DNA from: Nitrospira sp.
GTDB lineage: Bacteria; Nitrospirota; Nitrospiria; Nitrospirales; Nitrospiraceae
Assembly (NCBI GenBank): GCA_030456405.1
Contig: JAKDNQ010000014.1
Location: forward strand, 1 to 21,329
Direction of reading: 5' to 3'
DNA: 21,329 bases
Of the stretch, positions 1 through 5,864 are shown piece after piece. The notes under the pieces are model-generated. The model made no database searches and was not told the origin of the DNA. It saw nothing but the letters and a program-made list of their open reading frames with translations. The position numbers and the translations under genes are program-made. Position 1 is the stretch's first letter. Each line of letters starts with the position of its first letter.

Positions 1-55
1 GGCCTTCGAGCGATCCAGCCACCCCCTCCTTACTATGGTTCTTGGTGTCGGTCAT
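1..55 (-). CDS. possible start of a gene running off the left edge
   Basis: An ATG at 55-53 opens a minus-strand frame that stays open to the window edge (18 codons, beginning MTDTKNHSKEG). It would be the next gene after hpnH in the same direction. There is no convincing Shine-Dalgarno sequence before it, and 18 codons are too few to name a product. An inverted repeat lies between it and hpnH. Confidence 0.3.
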   Translation of the reverse strand, partial: MTDTKNHSKEGVAGSLEG

Positions 56-66
56 TGCAAGAGATC

Positions 67-142
67 GTTAACCGTGAATCGTTATTCGTTAAATGAAAGA
101 GCCTCAGGAACTTTCTCTTACGATTCACGTTGAACGGTTAAC
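67..142. repeat. imperfect inverted repeat downstream of hpnH
   Basis: The left arm GTTAACCGTGAATCG (67-81) matches the reverse complement of the right arm at 121-142, which carries seven extra bases in the middle. A second small stem, GAAAG at 95-99 with CTTTC at 111-115, is nested inside. The unit begins just past the hpnH stop codon (145-147). It could fold in the transcript and protect or end the hpnH message, but there is no clean U-run, so I call it a palindromic intergenic repeat rather than a terminator. Confidence 0.6.
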
Positions 143-144
143 AA

Positions 145-1161
145 TTAACGAGAAGTCGGGAGCATCCTCAGCTTAACAGTTCGGCCAAACCCTGACAGCG
201 TGCCAAATGTGTCCTCAACGGCAGACGGCTCATAACCGCAATGCACCATACAATCGGCACATTTCTCATTCCGCCCTGTTCCGTAGTGATCCCACTCCGT
301 GCTCTCCATCAGTTCACGGAACGTCTTCGCATAGCCCTCTTGGAGCAAATAGCAAGGCTTCTGCCAACCGAATACGTTATAGGTCGGATTTCCCCAGGGC
401 GTGCATTCATACTCCCGCCGCCCCATCAAGAAATCCAAAAACAGCGGCGACTGATTGAACTGCCATGTTTTCTTCGGGTTTCCCAAAATACGAGAAAACA
501 GTTCCCTGGTACGTTCTCGCTTCAGAAAATGCTGCCGGTCAGGAGCTTTCTGATAGCTGTACCCTGGCGAAATCATCATCCCTTCGACTCCGAGCGCCAT
601 CATGGCATCGAAGAATTTCCGTACTCGCTCAGGATTGGCATCGTCAAAAAGCGTTGTGTTGGTCGTGACCCGGTGCCCCCGCTTCAGCGCCGCCTTGATC
701 GCCTTCACCGCCACGTCATAGACTCCGTCCCGGCAAACCGCCAAATCGTGCTCGTCTTTCAGCCCGTCCATGTGAACGCTAAACGTCAGAAACTTCGAGG
801 GTTGATACTCGTCGAGCTTTCGCTCCATCAAAATCGCATTGGTGCAGAGATAGATATACCGCTCCTGCTCGACCAACCCACGGACAATCGCGGGCATCTC
901 AGGATGGATCATCGGTTCGCCGCCAGGAATGCTGACGATCGGCGCCCCGCATTCCTCTGCAGCAGCCCAACATTGCTCGGGCGTGAGCCGCTTATCCAGC
1001 ACATGATCAGGATATTGAATCTTTCCGCAGCCGGCACAAGCCAAATTGCATCGAAAAAGGGGTTCCAACATCAGCACAAGCGGATACCGCTTCACCCCGC
1101 TCAGCTTCTGGGAAAGCACATACTTCGTAACAGTCGCCATCTGGGAAAGTGGAACGGCCAT
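145..1161 (-). CDS. hpnH: hopanoid biosynthesis radical SAM protein HpnH (adenosylhopane synthase)
   Basis: HpnH joins the 5'-deoxyadenosyl group of SAM to diploptene, giving adenosylhopane, the first step in making side-chain-extended hopanoids. The 338-residue protein has the radical SAM cluster motif CNLACAGC (C38, C42, C45) that binds the 4Fe-4S cluster. It also has a GGEP SAM-contact motif at 80-83 and a C-terminal cysteine group C301, C304, C308 typical of the family. Length and start fit the family. The ATG at 1161 is preceded by AAGGAG about seven bases upstream. The gene is transcribed alone from a promoter at 1239-1268. The other hopanoid genes here (shc, hpnG) lie more than 13 kb away on the same strand, separated by the accessory segment. 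No key residue is missing. Confidence 0.96.
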   Translation of the reverse strand: MAVPLSQMATVTKYVLSQKLSGVKRYPLVLMLEPLFRCNLACAGCGKIQYPDHVLDKRLTPEQCWAAAEECGAPIVSIPGGEPMIHPEMPAIVRGLVEQERYIYLCTNAILMERKLDEYQPSKFLTFSVHMDGLKDEHDLAVCRDGVYDVAVKAIKAALKRGHRVTTNTTLFDDANPERVRKFFDAMMALGVEGMMISPGYSYQKAPDRQHFLKRERTRELFSRILGNPKKTWQFNQSPLFLDFLMGRREYECTPWGNPTYNVFGWQKPCYLLQEGYAKTFRELMESTEWDHYGTGRNEKCADCMVHCGYEPSAVEDTFGTLSGFGRTVKLRMLPTSR

Positions 1162-1238
1162 CCTCTCTCCTTCGTTTCAATCTGTATTGGTAACAGCGGC
1201 AGTCCGGCCACCGAACTAGCAGGTTGTAATCGTTGGGG

Positions 1239-1268
1239 ATTCTAGCACCCAATCTCACCGTCCGTCAA
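1239..1268 (-). promoter_or_regulatory. sigma70-type promoter of hpnH
   Basis: On the minus strand, TTGACG (-35, 1263-1268) is followed after 18 bases by TAGAAT (-10, 1239-1244), with TGC directly before the -10 as an extended element. The predicted start near 1232 gives a leader of about 70 bases before the hpnH ATG. Confidence 0.7.
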
Positions 1269-1365
1269 TTTCCATCCGTCTCCAAGCTAACCCGCCTCCA
1301 AAAGTCAGCGATTCATTGCTAGGTTACCTATCAGGCGGTAAGGTGAGCGTACCAAAGGAGAGATT

Positions 1366-1680
1366 ATGCTGAAGTGCGCTCTGATTTTGAGCATTCTCGC
1401 CCTGGCTCAAGCTGGCTGCTCCATTGGAGAAGGGGGAGGAGCTTATGAACCTGTTCCCCTGACCGACCAGTCCCGATCGGAGCTGGAAGGATTCAAACGG
1501 GATTTTCTCCGCAAAGAGAAGATCGTTGTCCAAGCCACCCTGACTGCCTCCTGCATACCCGTCCTTCTGCGTGCGATCAAATTGCCAACCAGTCGCTACA
1601 TGTTTGAGCATGAAGTCTGGTGCAGCAGTTCCAGCGAACCCCAACGAAGTCCCAGCGACCCCATCTGGCATATGTATTAG
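1366..1680 (+). CDS. small putative lipoprotein, possibly truncated by an in-frame stop
   Basis: This is the only plausible plus-strand gene in the window. The ATG is preceded by AAAGGAGAG at good spacing. The 104-residue product starts with a secretion signal (MLKCALILSILALAQAGC) ending in a lipobox-like QAGC, so Cys18 may be lipidated; the -3 residue Q is unusual. The rest resembles no family I know. After the TAG at 1678-1680 the same frame stays open for another 38 codons to a TGA at about 1795, reading like protein (includes CYFGKPLWGISF). The gene may therefore have been longer and been cut by a nonsense change. A minus-strand frame across the same bases lacks a ribosome binding site, so I prefer this strand. 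Confidence 0.5.
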   Translation: MLKCALILSILALAQAGCSIGEGGGAYEPVPLTDQSRSELEGFKRDFLRKEKIVVQATLTASCIPVLLRAIKLPTSRYMFEHEVWCSSSSEPQRSPSDPIWHMY

Positions 1681-1805
1681 CCCCTGCCACCAAGACTGGG
1701 CCGCCTGCGTCACTTGCTGCAATGCTACTTCGGCAAGCCGTTGTGGGGCATCAGCTTCCGGCACGAACGATTCCGCTTGAATCGGATGACCTGTTGAATA
1801 AAAGA

Positions 1806-2090
1806 AATGGGGTCAGGCAAGTATTGACTTATGCGGCGCCTCCCCGCGCGCTGCGCGGCTCCGTGACGGCAGCGTGAGATGGTCCCATCGTGGGCCATGC
1901 TGGTCTTTCTCGCACGGGACTGGAGCGGCCTGACAGACCGTGGGGCTGGGGCGGCGCTTACAGCGCGATCCCTCGCTAATTAGCCGGCTCGCAACAGCCT
2001 ACGCGGTGCACCGGGATGCCCAACACGAGCAGCAGGTCCGCCGCGCCGTGCACTCAGACTCAGCCCAATGAGTCAATACTCACCCCTTTT
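1806..2090. mobile_element. ~285-bp element with terminal inverted repeats, no transposase
   Basis: The left end has GGGGTC (1809-1814) and AGTATTGACT (1820-1829). The right end has the exact reverse complement AGTCAATACT (2071-2080) followed by CACCCC. The two ends are therefore inverted copies, with a few extra bases in the left one. The GC-rich interior has no convincing reading frame on either strand. The GGGGTC...TATTGA style of end resembles sequences seen beside IS200-like REP-associated transposases (from memory), so this may be a non-autonomous or gutted copy. Confidence 0.6.
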
Positions 2091-2142
2091 GACCCTTTGG
2101 ATGTATGATTACAAGACCTTTTACTTTCGGTGACCGCTTTTC

Positions 2143-2212
2143 TCGCGGCTCCGCGCACCCGTCTCGCGTGGCGTCTCAGCAGTTTCGTCACGAACTCGTG
2201 AATAATGCGGGT
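2143..2212 (-). repeat. dispersed ~70-bp intergenic repeat, copy A
   Basis: Read on the minus strand, this begins ACCCGCATTATTCACGA and runs through GTTCGTGACGAAA, CGCGAGACGGG and GCGCGGAGC. The same ordered blocks occur at 5143-5216 and in the right arm of 13003-13272. It lies just past the 3' end of the helicase gene. Confidence 0.65.
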
Positions 2213-2298
2213 TTACGCGCCCACCAGACGCTAATAATAATCCTTGAACGGGCGGTCTACTTATTCCTCGACCTCTTTCATTTTCACCAACTCCATTT

Positions 2299-3690
2299 CT
2301 ATCCTAGCTCAAGCCCTTGCTGTTCTGCGGCAGCAACCTTCCAGCGCGTTCGCGATGGGCTTCCGCCCAGCATGTCAAGGGGTTCGCAAATCTCGTATCC
2401 CATCTTGCGGTACGCCTTGACTCGGTTCCGATAGATGCTCAGAAGCATGGCGTTGCTCGAATCGACATAATCCACGATTCGAACACGGGTTTTCCCGTCA
2501 ACCAGGCGGTGGAGTCGGCCTGCATATTGGACCATTCGTCCTTCGAATGAGAGCGGCGTCGCCAAGACAAGCGTATCCAGTTCAGGCACATCAACCCCTT
2601 CGCCGATCAATGACGCCGTGGCGACCATGAGCAGAGGGACGCCTTGACTTCTGACTTCACGGATTCGTGCAAGCGCGAGACGTCGTTCTTTGAGGGACAC
2701 ATCACCATCGAGTCGGACCACCGCGAGCTGAGCCAACGGCGCCTCCGCTTTCGCCAGGGTTTCGATTCCCTTTGTCAGCGCATCAAGGTGTTCCTTCCGG
2801 TCAGAAATCAAGAGTGGAAACTGCTTTGCCGAAAGGGCCTTCACCACGTCTGTCGCAATCCGATTATTTCTTCCGGTGTCATTGACAAGACCATGCATCA
2901 AGACATGGTAGGCCGGTTTGTGTCCCGATTCGCGGGGCAAGCAATAGCCGGTCTCAAAGATGGTGACTGTTTTTTCGAGCTTGCCCTCATCAGCGAACAG
3001 GATTTCATGTCTCACCGGACCACACTGCTGAAAGAGAATATCCTCAAGACCATCCTTTCGATACGGCGTAGCGGTCAGGCCCAACACATACCGTGCGGGG
3101 AGCTGTTTGAGGACCCCCTCAAATGACACTGCGGGAATATGATGACACTCATCGATGATGACGTGCGCGTACTGTTGAGCTATCTCGCGGATGTCTCCCA
3201 TTCGAGTCAACGTCTGGAGCATCATCAAGTCAAGCTTGCCCGTTGTGGTCTTCTTCGTGCCACCAAGCATCCCGACACCCTTCGGATGGCATCCAAGGAA
3301 CTTGATCATGCTCTCCTTCCACTGATCGAGAAGGGGTTGTCTGTGCACCAAGACGAGCGTGGACACATGTCGTTCGGCGATCAGCGCGCAACCCACCACC
3401 GTTTTGCCGAACCCTGGAGGAGCAACGAGTACGCCGATCTCGCTTTTCTTAAGGGCCTTGACCGCTTCCTTCTGAGATTGAGTCAGTTCTCCAGCGAATT
3501 CAACTTTGATTCGTCTCTTGGCCAGCCGCTCATCGCGCATGACGACTTGGGCGCCCGCTCCCGATAAGATGCGGGTCATCCGGTCAAGCAGGCCCCGAGG
3601 CAACATCATTTCATTCGGACGAAGCTCTCCAGAAAAAATGAACCGTGCATGCGGATAGGTCTGCATCCTGGCTGGGAAACAAGCGATCAA
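2299..3690 (-). CDS. SF2 DEAD/DEAH helicase, C-terminal half of a split TOTE-type primase-helicase
   Basis: This is an ATP-driven DNA/RNA helicase of superfamily 2, XPB/DEAH-like. All core motifs are visible: Walker A APPGFGKT (residues 90-97), DECHH (180-184), TAT (206-208) and QYAGRLHR (388-395). In relatives I know, such a helicase is the C-terminal part of one long protein with an N-terminal archaeo-eukaryotic primase. Here the primase is a separate upstream frame (3611-4405), offset by +1. The frame is open from a TTG at 3690, but residues before about 10 look like out-of-frame reading of primase codons. A more likely start is ATG at 3666 or the tandem ATGATG at 3609-3604, one base after the primase TGA, suggesting reinitiation. 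From about residue 10 on it aligns from memory with the region just before the helicase in fused relatives. The helicase itself looks intact. Confidence 0.85.
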   Translation of the reverse strand: MIACFPARMQTYPHARFIFSGELRPNEMMLPRGLLDRMTRILSGAGAQVVMRDERLAKRRIKVEFAGELTQSQKEAVKALKKSEIGVLVAPPGFGKTVVGCALIAERHVSTLVLVHRQPLLDQWKESMIKFLGCHPKGVGMLGGTKKTTTGKLDLMMLQTLTRMGDIREIAQQYAHVIIDECHHIPAVSFEGVLKQLPARYVLGLTATPYRKDGLEDILFQQCGPVRHEILFADEGKLEKTVTIFETGYCLPRESGHKPAYHVLMHGLVNDTGRNNRIATDVVKALSAKQFPLLISDRKEHLDALTKGIETLAKAEAPLAQLAVVRLDGDVSLKERRLALARIREVRSQGVPLLMVATASLIGEGVDVPELDTLVLATPLSFEGRMVQYAGRLHRLVDGKTRVRIVDYVDSSNAMLLSIYRNRVKAYRKMGYEICEPLDMLGGSPSRTRWKVAAAEQQGLELG

Positions 3691-4405
3691 ATGACTTCAT
3701 GCTGAGTTGGCGCCGAGCCTCAAGACAGCGTGAGAGAATTAGCGTGCCCACATTGCGAGCAAGCCGAGCGGGAACTTTTCCGTCAAAGAAAATCCACGCA
3801 TGCGCTCCTTGCCCAGAACGCGATCGCTCCACCGCCACTTCGATTCCAAGCGCCCTTGCACTCTCTCTATACGCGCTGACATCTTCCTTCCATCCTGAGC
3901 CGTCAAAATCGCATGCGAGAAACGCGCACGAATCATCCGCATCAATCGCATACGTTCCGATCGTCAACTGCCCCTGAAGATGCGCTTGAGCCGCGTTTTC
4001 GTTGAGAGGAAGAAACGCCTGGTTGCGGCAGTCGGTACATTTGATCGTTGGTTTCTGACAAAGTGGCTGCACCCATTCGTTGCGGCAGGCCGGAGCGTAC
4101 CCGCTTTTTCCAGACTTGGCGTTTTCCCATCGCTTAGGATAGACGCTTTCACGGCAACGGAACAGCTGCAGGAACACTGCTATCTGTTCGTCTGGAGTGA
4201 CAGGGGCTGAATCTCGCAGCGACCGACCCAACTGTACGTACTCGATAACCTGAGTCGGCTCAGGTTCCCGATCAGCCGCTCTCTTGAGCTCCTTGATAGC
4301 CTGAAGGACCTCGACCCTTTCGACATCGAGCTGCTTGAGCCGCAGATCGAGCGCCCGGAGCTGCAGCTCTGAGAATTGACGAGCCCCTGGAGCAGTCACA
4401 CTCAC
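3611..4405 (-). CDS. truncated TOTE-type archaeo-eukaryotic primase (AEP)
   Basis: The 264-residue protein carries an N-terminal coiled-coil-like stretch (12-45), the family block RWENAKSGKSGYAPAC (92-107), a likely zinc site (C107, C116, C123, C126), the metal-binding CDFDG (D166, D168), the RSRSGQGAHAWIFF block (H202) and SFDRLFPSQD (238-247). These match primase domains of TOTE conflict systems, which are normally fused to an SF2 helicase. Directly after SFDRLFPSQD, relatives continue with a glycine-rich GGFGNLIALP block and a long linker. Here that is absent and the frame ends in 17 unrelated residues. The start is a GTG at 4405 overlapping the antitoxin stop (GTGA), so translation is probably coupled. 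Probably a damaged primase, although both metal aspartates remain; whether it still works is unknown. Confidence 0.8.
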   Translation of the reverse strand: MSVTAPGARQFSELQLRALDLRLKQLDVERVEVLQAIKELKRAADREPEPTQVIEYVQLGRSLRDSAPVTPDEQIAVFLQLFRCRESVYPKRWENAKSGKSGYAPACRNEWVQPLCQKPTIKCTDCRNQAFLPLNENAAQAHLQGQLTIGTYAIDADDSCAFLACDFDGSGWKEDVSAYRESARALGIEVAVERSRSGQGAHAWIFFDGKVPARLARNVGTLILSRCLEARRQLSMKSFDRLFPSQDADLSACTVHFFWRASSE

Positions 4406-4728
4406 GCCACCTTCTTCTTCGACAGTTTAGGCTCAACAGCAATTTGTCCCGCCATGCCAAGAACGGCGAGCAGCTTGGCAATCGACTTCAACGAAATGCC
4501 GATATCCTCAGGATCTAACAGTCGTTGCACCTGAGAAGGTCCTGTGCCCAACATCTTCTGCAGCGTGTTTACGCCGATGCTTTGTGCCTTCATCATCGCC
4601 CGAAGCTTCATCACAAATTGACGTTTCATCGCCCCGGCAATGACCTCTGCCTTGAACGCATCGTCTTGTTCATTCAACCAGCCATCGAATGAACTTCCAG
4701 CAGCTTTGGATACTTTCCTGGCTTTCAT
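4402..4728 (-). CDS. HigA-like helix-turn-helix antitoxin
   Basis: A 108-residue protein with an XRE-type helix-turn-helix in its second half (about 60-95: NTLQKMLGTGPSQVQRLL followed by SLKSIAKLLAVLGM). It lies five bases after the toxin gene, in the toxin-first order typical of HigBA pairs. A GGAG inside the end of the toxin gene serves as its ribosome binding site. It should neutralise the toxin and repress the operon by binding upstream DNA (family knowledge), and a palindrome at 5117-5132 is a candidate site. Its stop overlaps the start of the primase gene by four bases. Confidence 0.85.
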   Translation of the reverse strand: MKARKVSKAAGSSFDGWLNEQDDAFKAEVIAGAMKRQFVMKLRAMMKAQSIGVNTLQKMLGTGPSQVQRLLDPEDIGISLKSIAKLLAVLGMAGQIAVEPKLSKKKVA

Positions 4729-4733
4729 ATTGC

Positions 4734-5096
4734 CTATCTCCTCTCTAAATAGTCCTTTAACCTTCGCCGAGCCAATGCGAGGTCGTCTTCCAGTACTCGC
4801 TGGTCCTTCATCGCCGCATGAAGAAGTATCACTGCCCTGCCACCATCGAACGCATAGAAAATCCGATAACGAACCTTGCCCACTCTCTCCCGCAGCTCAA
4901 AGAGCCCCCTGCCCAGCGGGCACGCATACGGCATGGACAGCGCAGGACCATTCATTTGCAACACTTGAATAGCCTGCCCAAGCTGAAGCCGCTCACTTCT
5001 ATTCAAAGACTGTAGCCATTCTCTGACCGGCTCAGCTCCCTGGGGCGTCCGATAAAAGACGACCTTGTACGCAGAAGCAGACTTGGACGCATCCAT
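4734..5096 (-). CDS. HigB-like toxin of the RelE superfamily (phage Gp49-like)
   Basis: The 120-residue protein matches the HigB/Gp49-like layout: an N-terminal strand (YKVVFYRTPQG), a helix EPVREWLQSL, then the core GLFELRERVGKVRYRIFYAF and a final AVILLHAAMKDQ. Members are mRNA interferases that cut ribosome-bound mRNA when not bound by antitoxin. It is the first gene of a tight cluster: antitoxin five bases downstream, then primase (4-base overlap) and helicase. The ATG at 5096 is followed by MDASKSASA, and a palindrome lies 21-36 bases upstream. Confidence 0.88.
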   Translation of the reverse strand: MDASKSASAYKVVFYRTPQGAEPVREWLQSLNRSERLQLGQAIQVLQMNGPALSMPYACPLGRGLFELRERVGKVRYRIFYAFDGGRAVILLHAAMKDQRVLEDDLALARRRLKDYLERR

Positions 5097-5116
5097 CCTG
5101 AAACACTAGCACAGAA

Positions 5117-5132
5117 CTACTAATATTGGTAG
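5117..5132. promoter_or_regulatory. candidate operator of the toxin-antitoxin operon
   Basis: The 16-bp near-palindrome CTACTAATATTGGTAG has a single mismatched pair. It sits 21-36 bases before the toxin ATG, where a HigA-type repressor would be expected to bind. I see only weak promoter hexamers around it, so the promoter itself is not placed. Confidence 0.5.
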
Positions 5133-5142
5133 CGCTGAGGGC

Positions 5143-5216
5143 CTCGCAGCTCCGCATGCCCGTCTCGCAACGCGACTGCGCGATTTCACCACGAACCGTC
5201 AGGAGTAATGCGGGCT
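5143..5216 (-). repeat. dispersed ~70-bp intergenic repeat, copy B
   Basis: On the minus strand it starts AGCCCGCATTACTCCTGACG, then GGTTCGTGG, GAAATCGCGCAG, GCGAGACGGGC and GCGGAGCTGCGAG. This is the same block order as copies at 2143-2212 and 13187-13272. It lies just upstream of the toxin operator. Confidence 0.65.
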
Positions 5217-5257
5217 AGGAGCGGGGACCCACCGAGGCGCGGCCAGGAAGGAAACCC

Positions 5258-5442
5258 AGGAGCCTGACCGACATTGCCTTCGTGTCGAGGCGAAGGAGGC
5301 GCGGCCAGATGCAAGGCCGCAGGCCAGAAAAAACCGGAGGTGTATTCGCTGGAATACATAGAGGATTTTTCCTGGCCGAGAACGACGCAGATGGTCGCTG
5401 ATCTTTCGCCGCAGTAGAACGGTCAGTGTCGGTCAGGCTCCT
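5258..5442. mobile_element. 185-bp miniature element with perfect 16-bp terminal inverted repeats
   Basis: AGGAGCCTGACCGACA (5258-5273) and its exact reverse complement (5427-5442) bound the unit. Near the centre (about 5322-5382) is a large hairpin: GGCCAG plus an A-run on one side, a T-run plus CTGGCC on the other, topped by TGTATTC-GCTG-GAATACA. It has no coding capacity. The structure fits a MITE-like or structured-RNA repeat. Confidence 0.7.
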
Positions 5443-5458
5443 AGAACTGACTGAAGTT

Positions 5459-5478
5459 GCGCGATTGACAAATCGCGC
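5459..5478. repeat. perfect 8-bp hairpin
   Basis: GCGCGATT-GACA-AATCGCGC can form a perfect stem with a four-base loop. There is no T-run on either side, so I do not call it a terminator. It sits 16 bases beyond the 185-bp element. Confidence 0.5.
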
Positions 5479-5689
5479 CTGAAGGAATTCCAGAAGGCCT
5501 TCCGCCGGAACGGGCCCGGAAGGGTCGCTCCGAGAGGCAGGGAGCCCGATGGCCGGCAGGGGCGTGCAGCCTATATCACTTCAATGAGAAAAGCCGACGA
5601 TACGGGGAAGAGAGAACTCTGGGGTTTATCCGGCGGCCAAATCGGAAGGCCACGCTTGAAGAGCCGCGCAACTGAGGTTCGTCGGTTTG

Positions 5690-5733
5690 TCCTTCGACAA
5701 GCTCAGGGCAAATTTCGCCGTGAGGCGAAATTT
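5690..5733. repeat. TCGACAAGCTCAGG repeat plus perfect hairpin abutting tRNA-Cys
   Basis: 5691-5708 holds the motif CCTTCGACAAGCTCAGGG, also seen twice as palindromic insertions at 13142-13245. Next to it AAATTTCGCC-GTGA-GGCGAAATTT (5710-5733) is a perfect 10-bp stem that shares its last base with the 3' CCA of tRNA-Cys. On the tRNA strand the stem ends in only three Ts before GCCC, so a terminator role is possible but unproven. Confidence 0.6.
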
Positions 5734-5808
5734 GGAGGCGCCGAGCGGGGTCGAACCGCTGCATCGCAGTTTTGCAGACTGCTCCCTTAACCACTTGGGT
5801 ACGGCGCC
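5733..5808 (-). tRNA. tRNA-Cys (anticodon GCA)
   Basis: A full 76-base cloverleaf reads on the minus strand. The acceptor stem is GGCGCCG with CGGCGCC, the anticodon stem GCAGT/ACTGC encloses loop CTGCAAA (anticodon GCA), and the T arm is AGCGG-TTCGACC-CCGCT. The discriminator is U73, an identity base of tRNA-Cys, and CCA is encoded. It lies 56 bases past ispG and has its own -10 box. A perfect hairpin starts at its 3' end. Confidence 0.96.
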
Positions 5809-5821
5809 CCGTGGGAGGCGC

Positions 5822-5827
5822 ATTATA
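5822..5827 (-). promoter_or_regulatory. -10 box of tRNA-Cys
   Basis: A perfect TATAAT ends 13 bases before the tRNA 5' end, predicting a start about seven bases ahead of the mature tRNA. The bases after it (GCGCCTCCC) form a GC-rich discriminator as in stringently controlled stable-RNA promoters. I see no good -35 at normal spacing. Confidence 0.55.
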
Positions 5828-5864
5828 ACTGTACGAGGTGCAAGAGGCTAGAGGCAGGAGAGAT

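Noticed and set aside
241..1245. Long plus-strand open frame of 334 codons
   Set aside because: It is antisense to hpnH, whose product has clear family motifs and a good start; the plus-strand product has no domain and is rich in His, Arg and Pro as mirror frames are.
1324..1764. Minus-strand frame of 146 codons opposite the lipoprotein-like gene
   Set aside because: It starts at a GTG without a ribosome binding site and shows no signal peptide or family motif, while the opposite strand has both a ribosome binding site and a signal peptide. Some doubt remains.
3611..3690. Programmed ribosomal frameshift joining primase and helicase
   Set aside because: A +1 shift would be needed and no slippery site is evident; the missing domain block points to a deletion.
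5221..5732. Additional small genes in the long gap before tRNA-Cys
   Set aside because: Short frames on both strands lie across repeats and hairpins, lack ribosome binding sites and look like translated repeat DNA.
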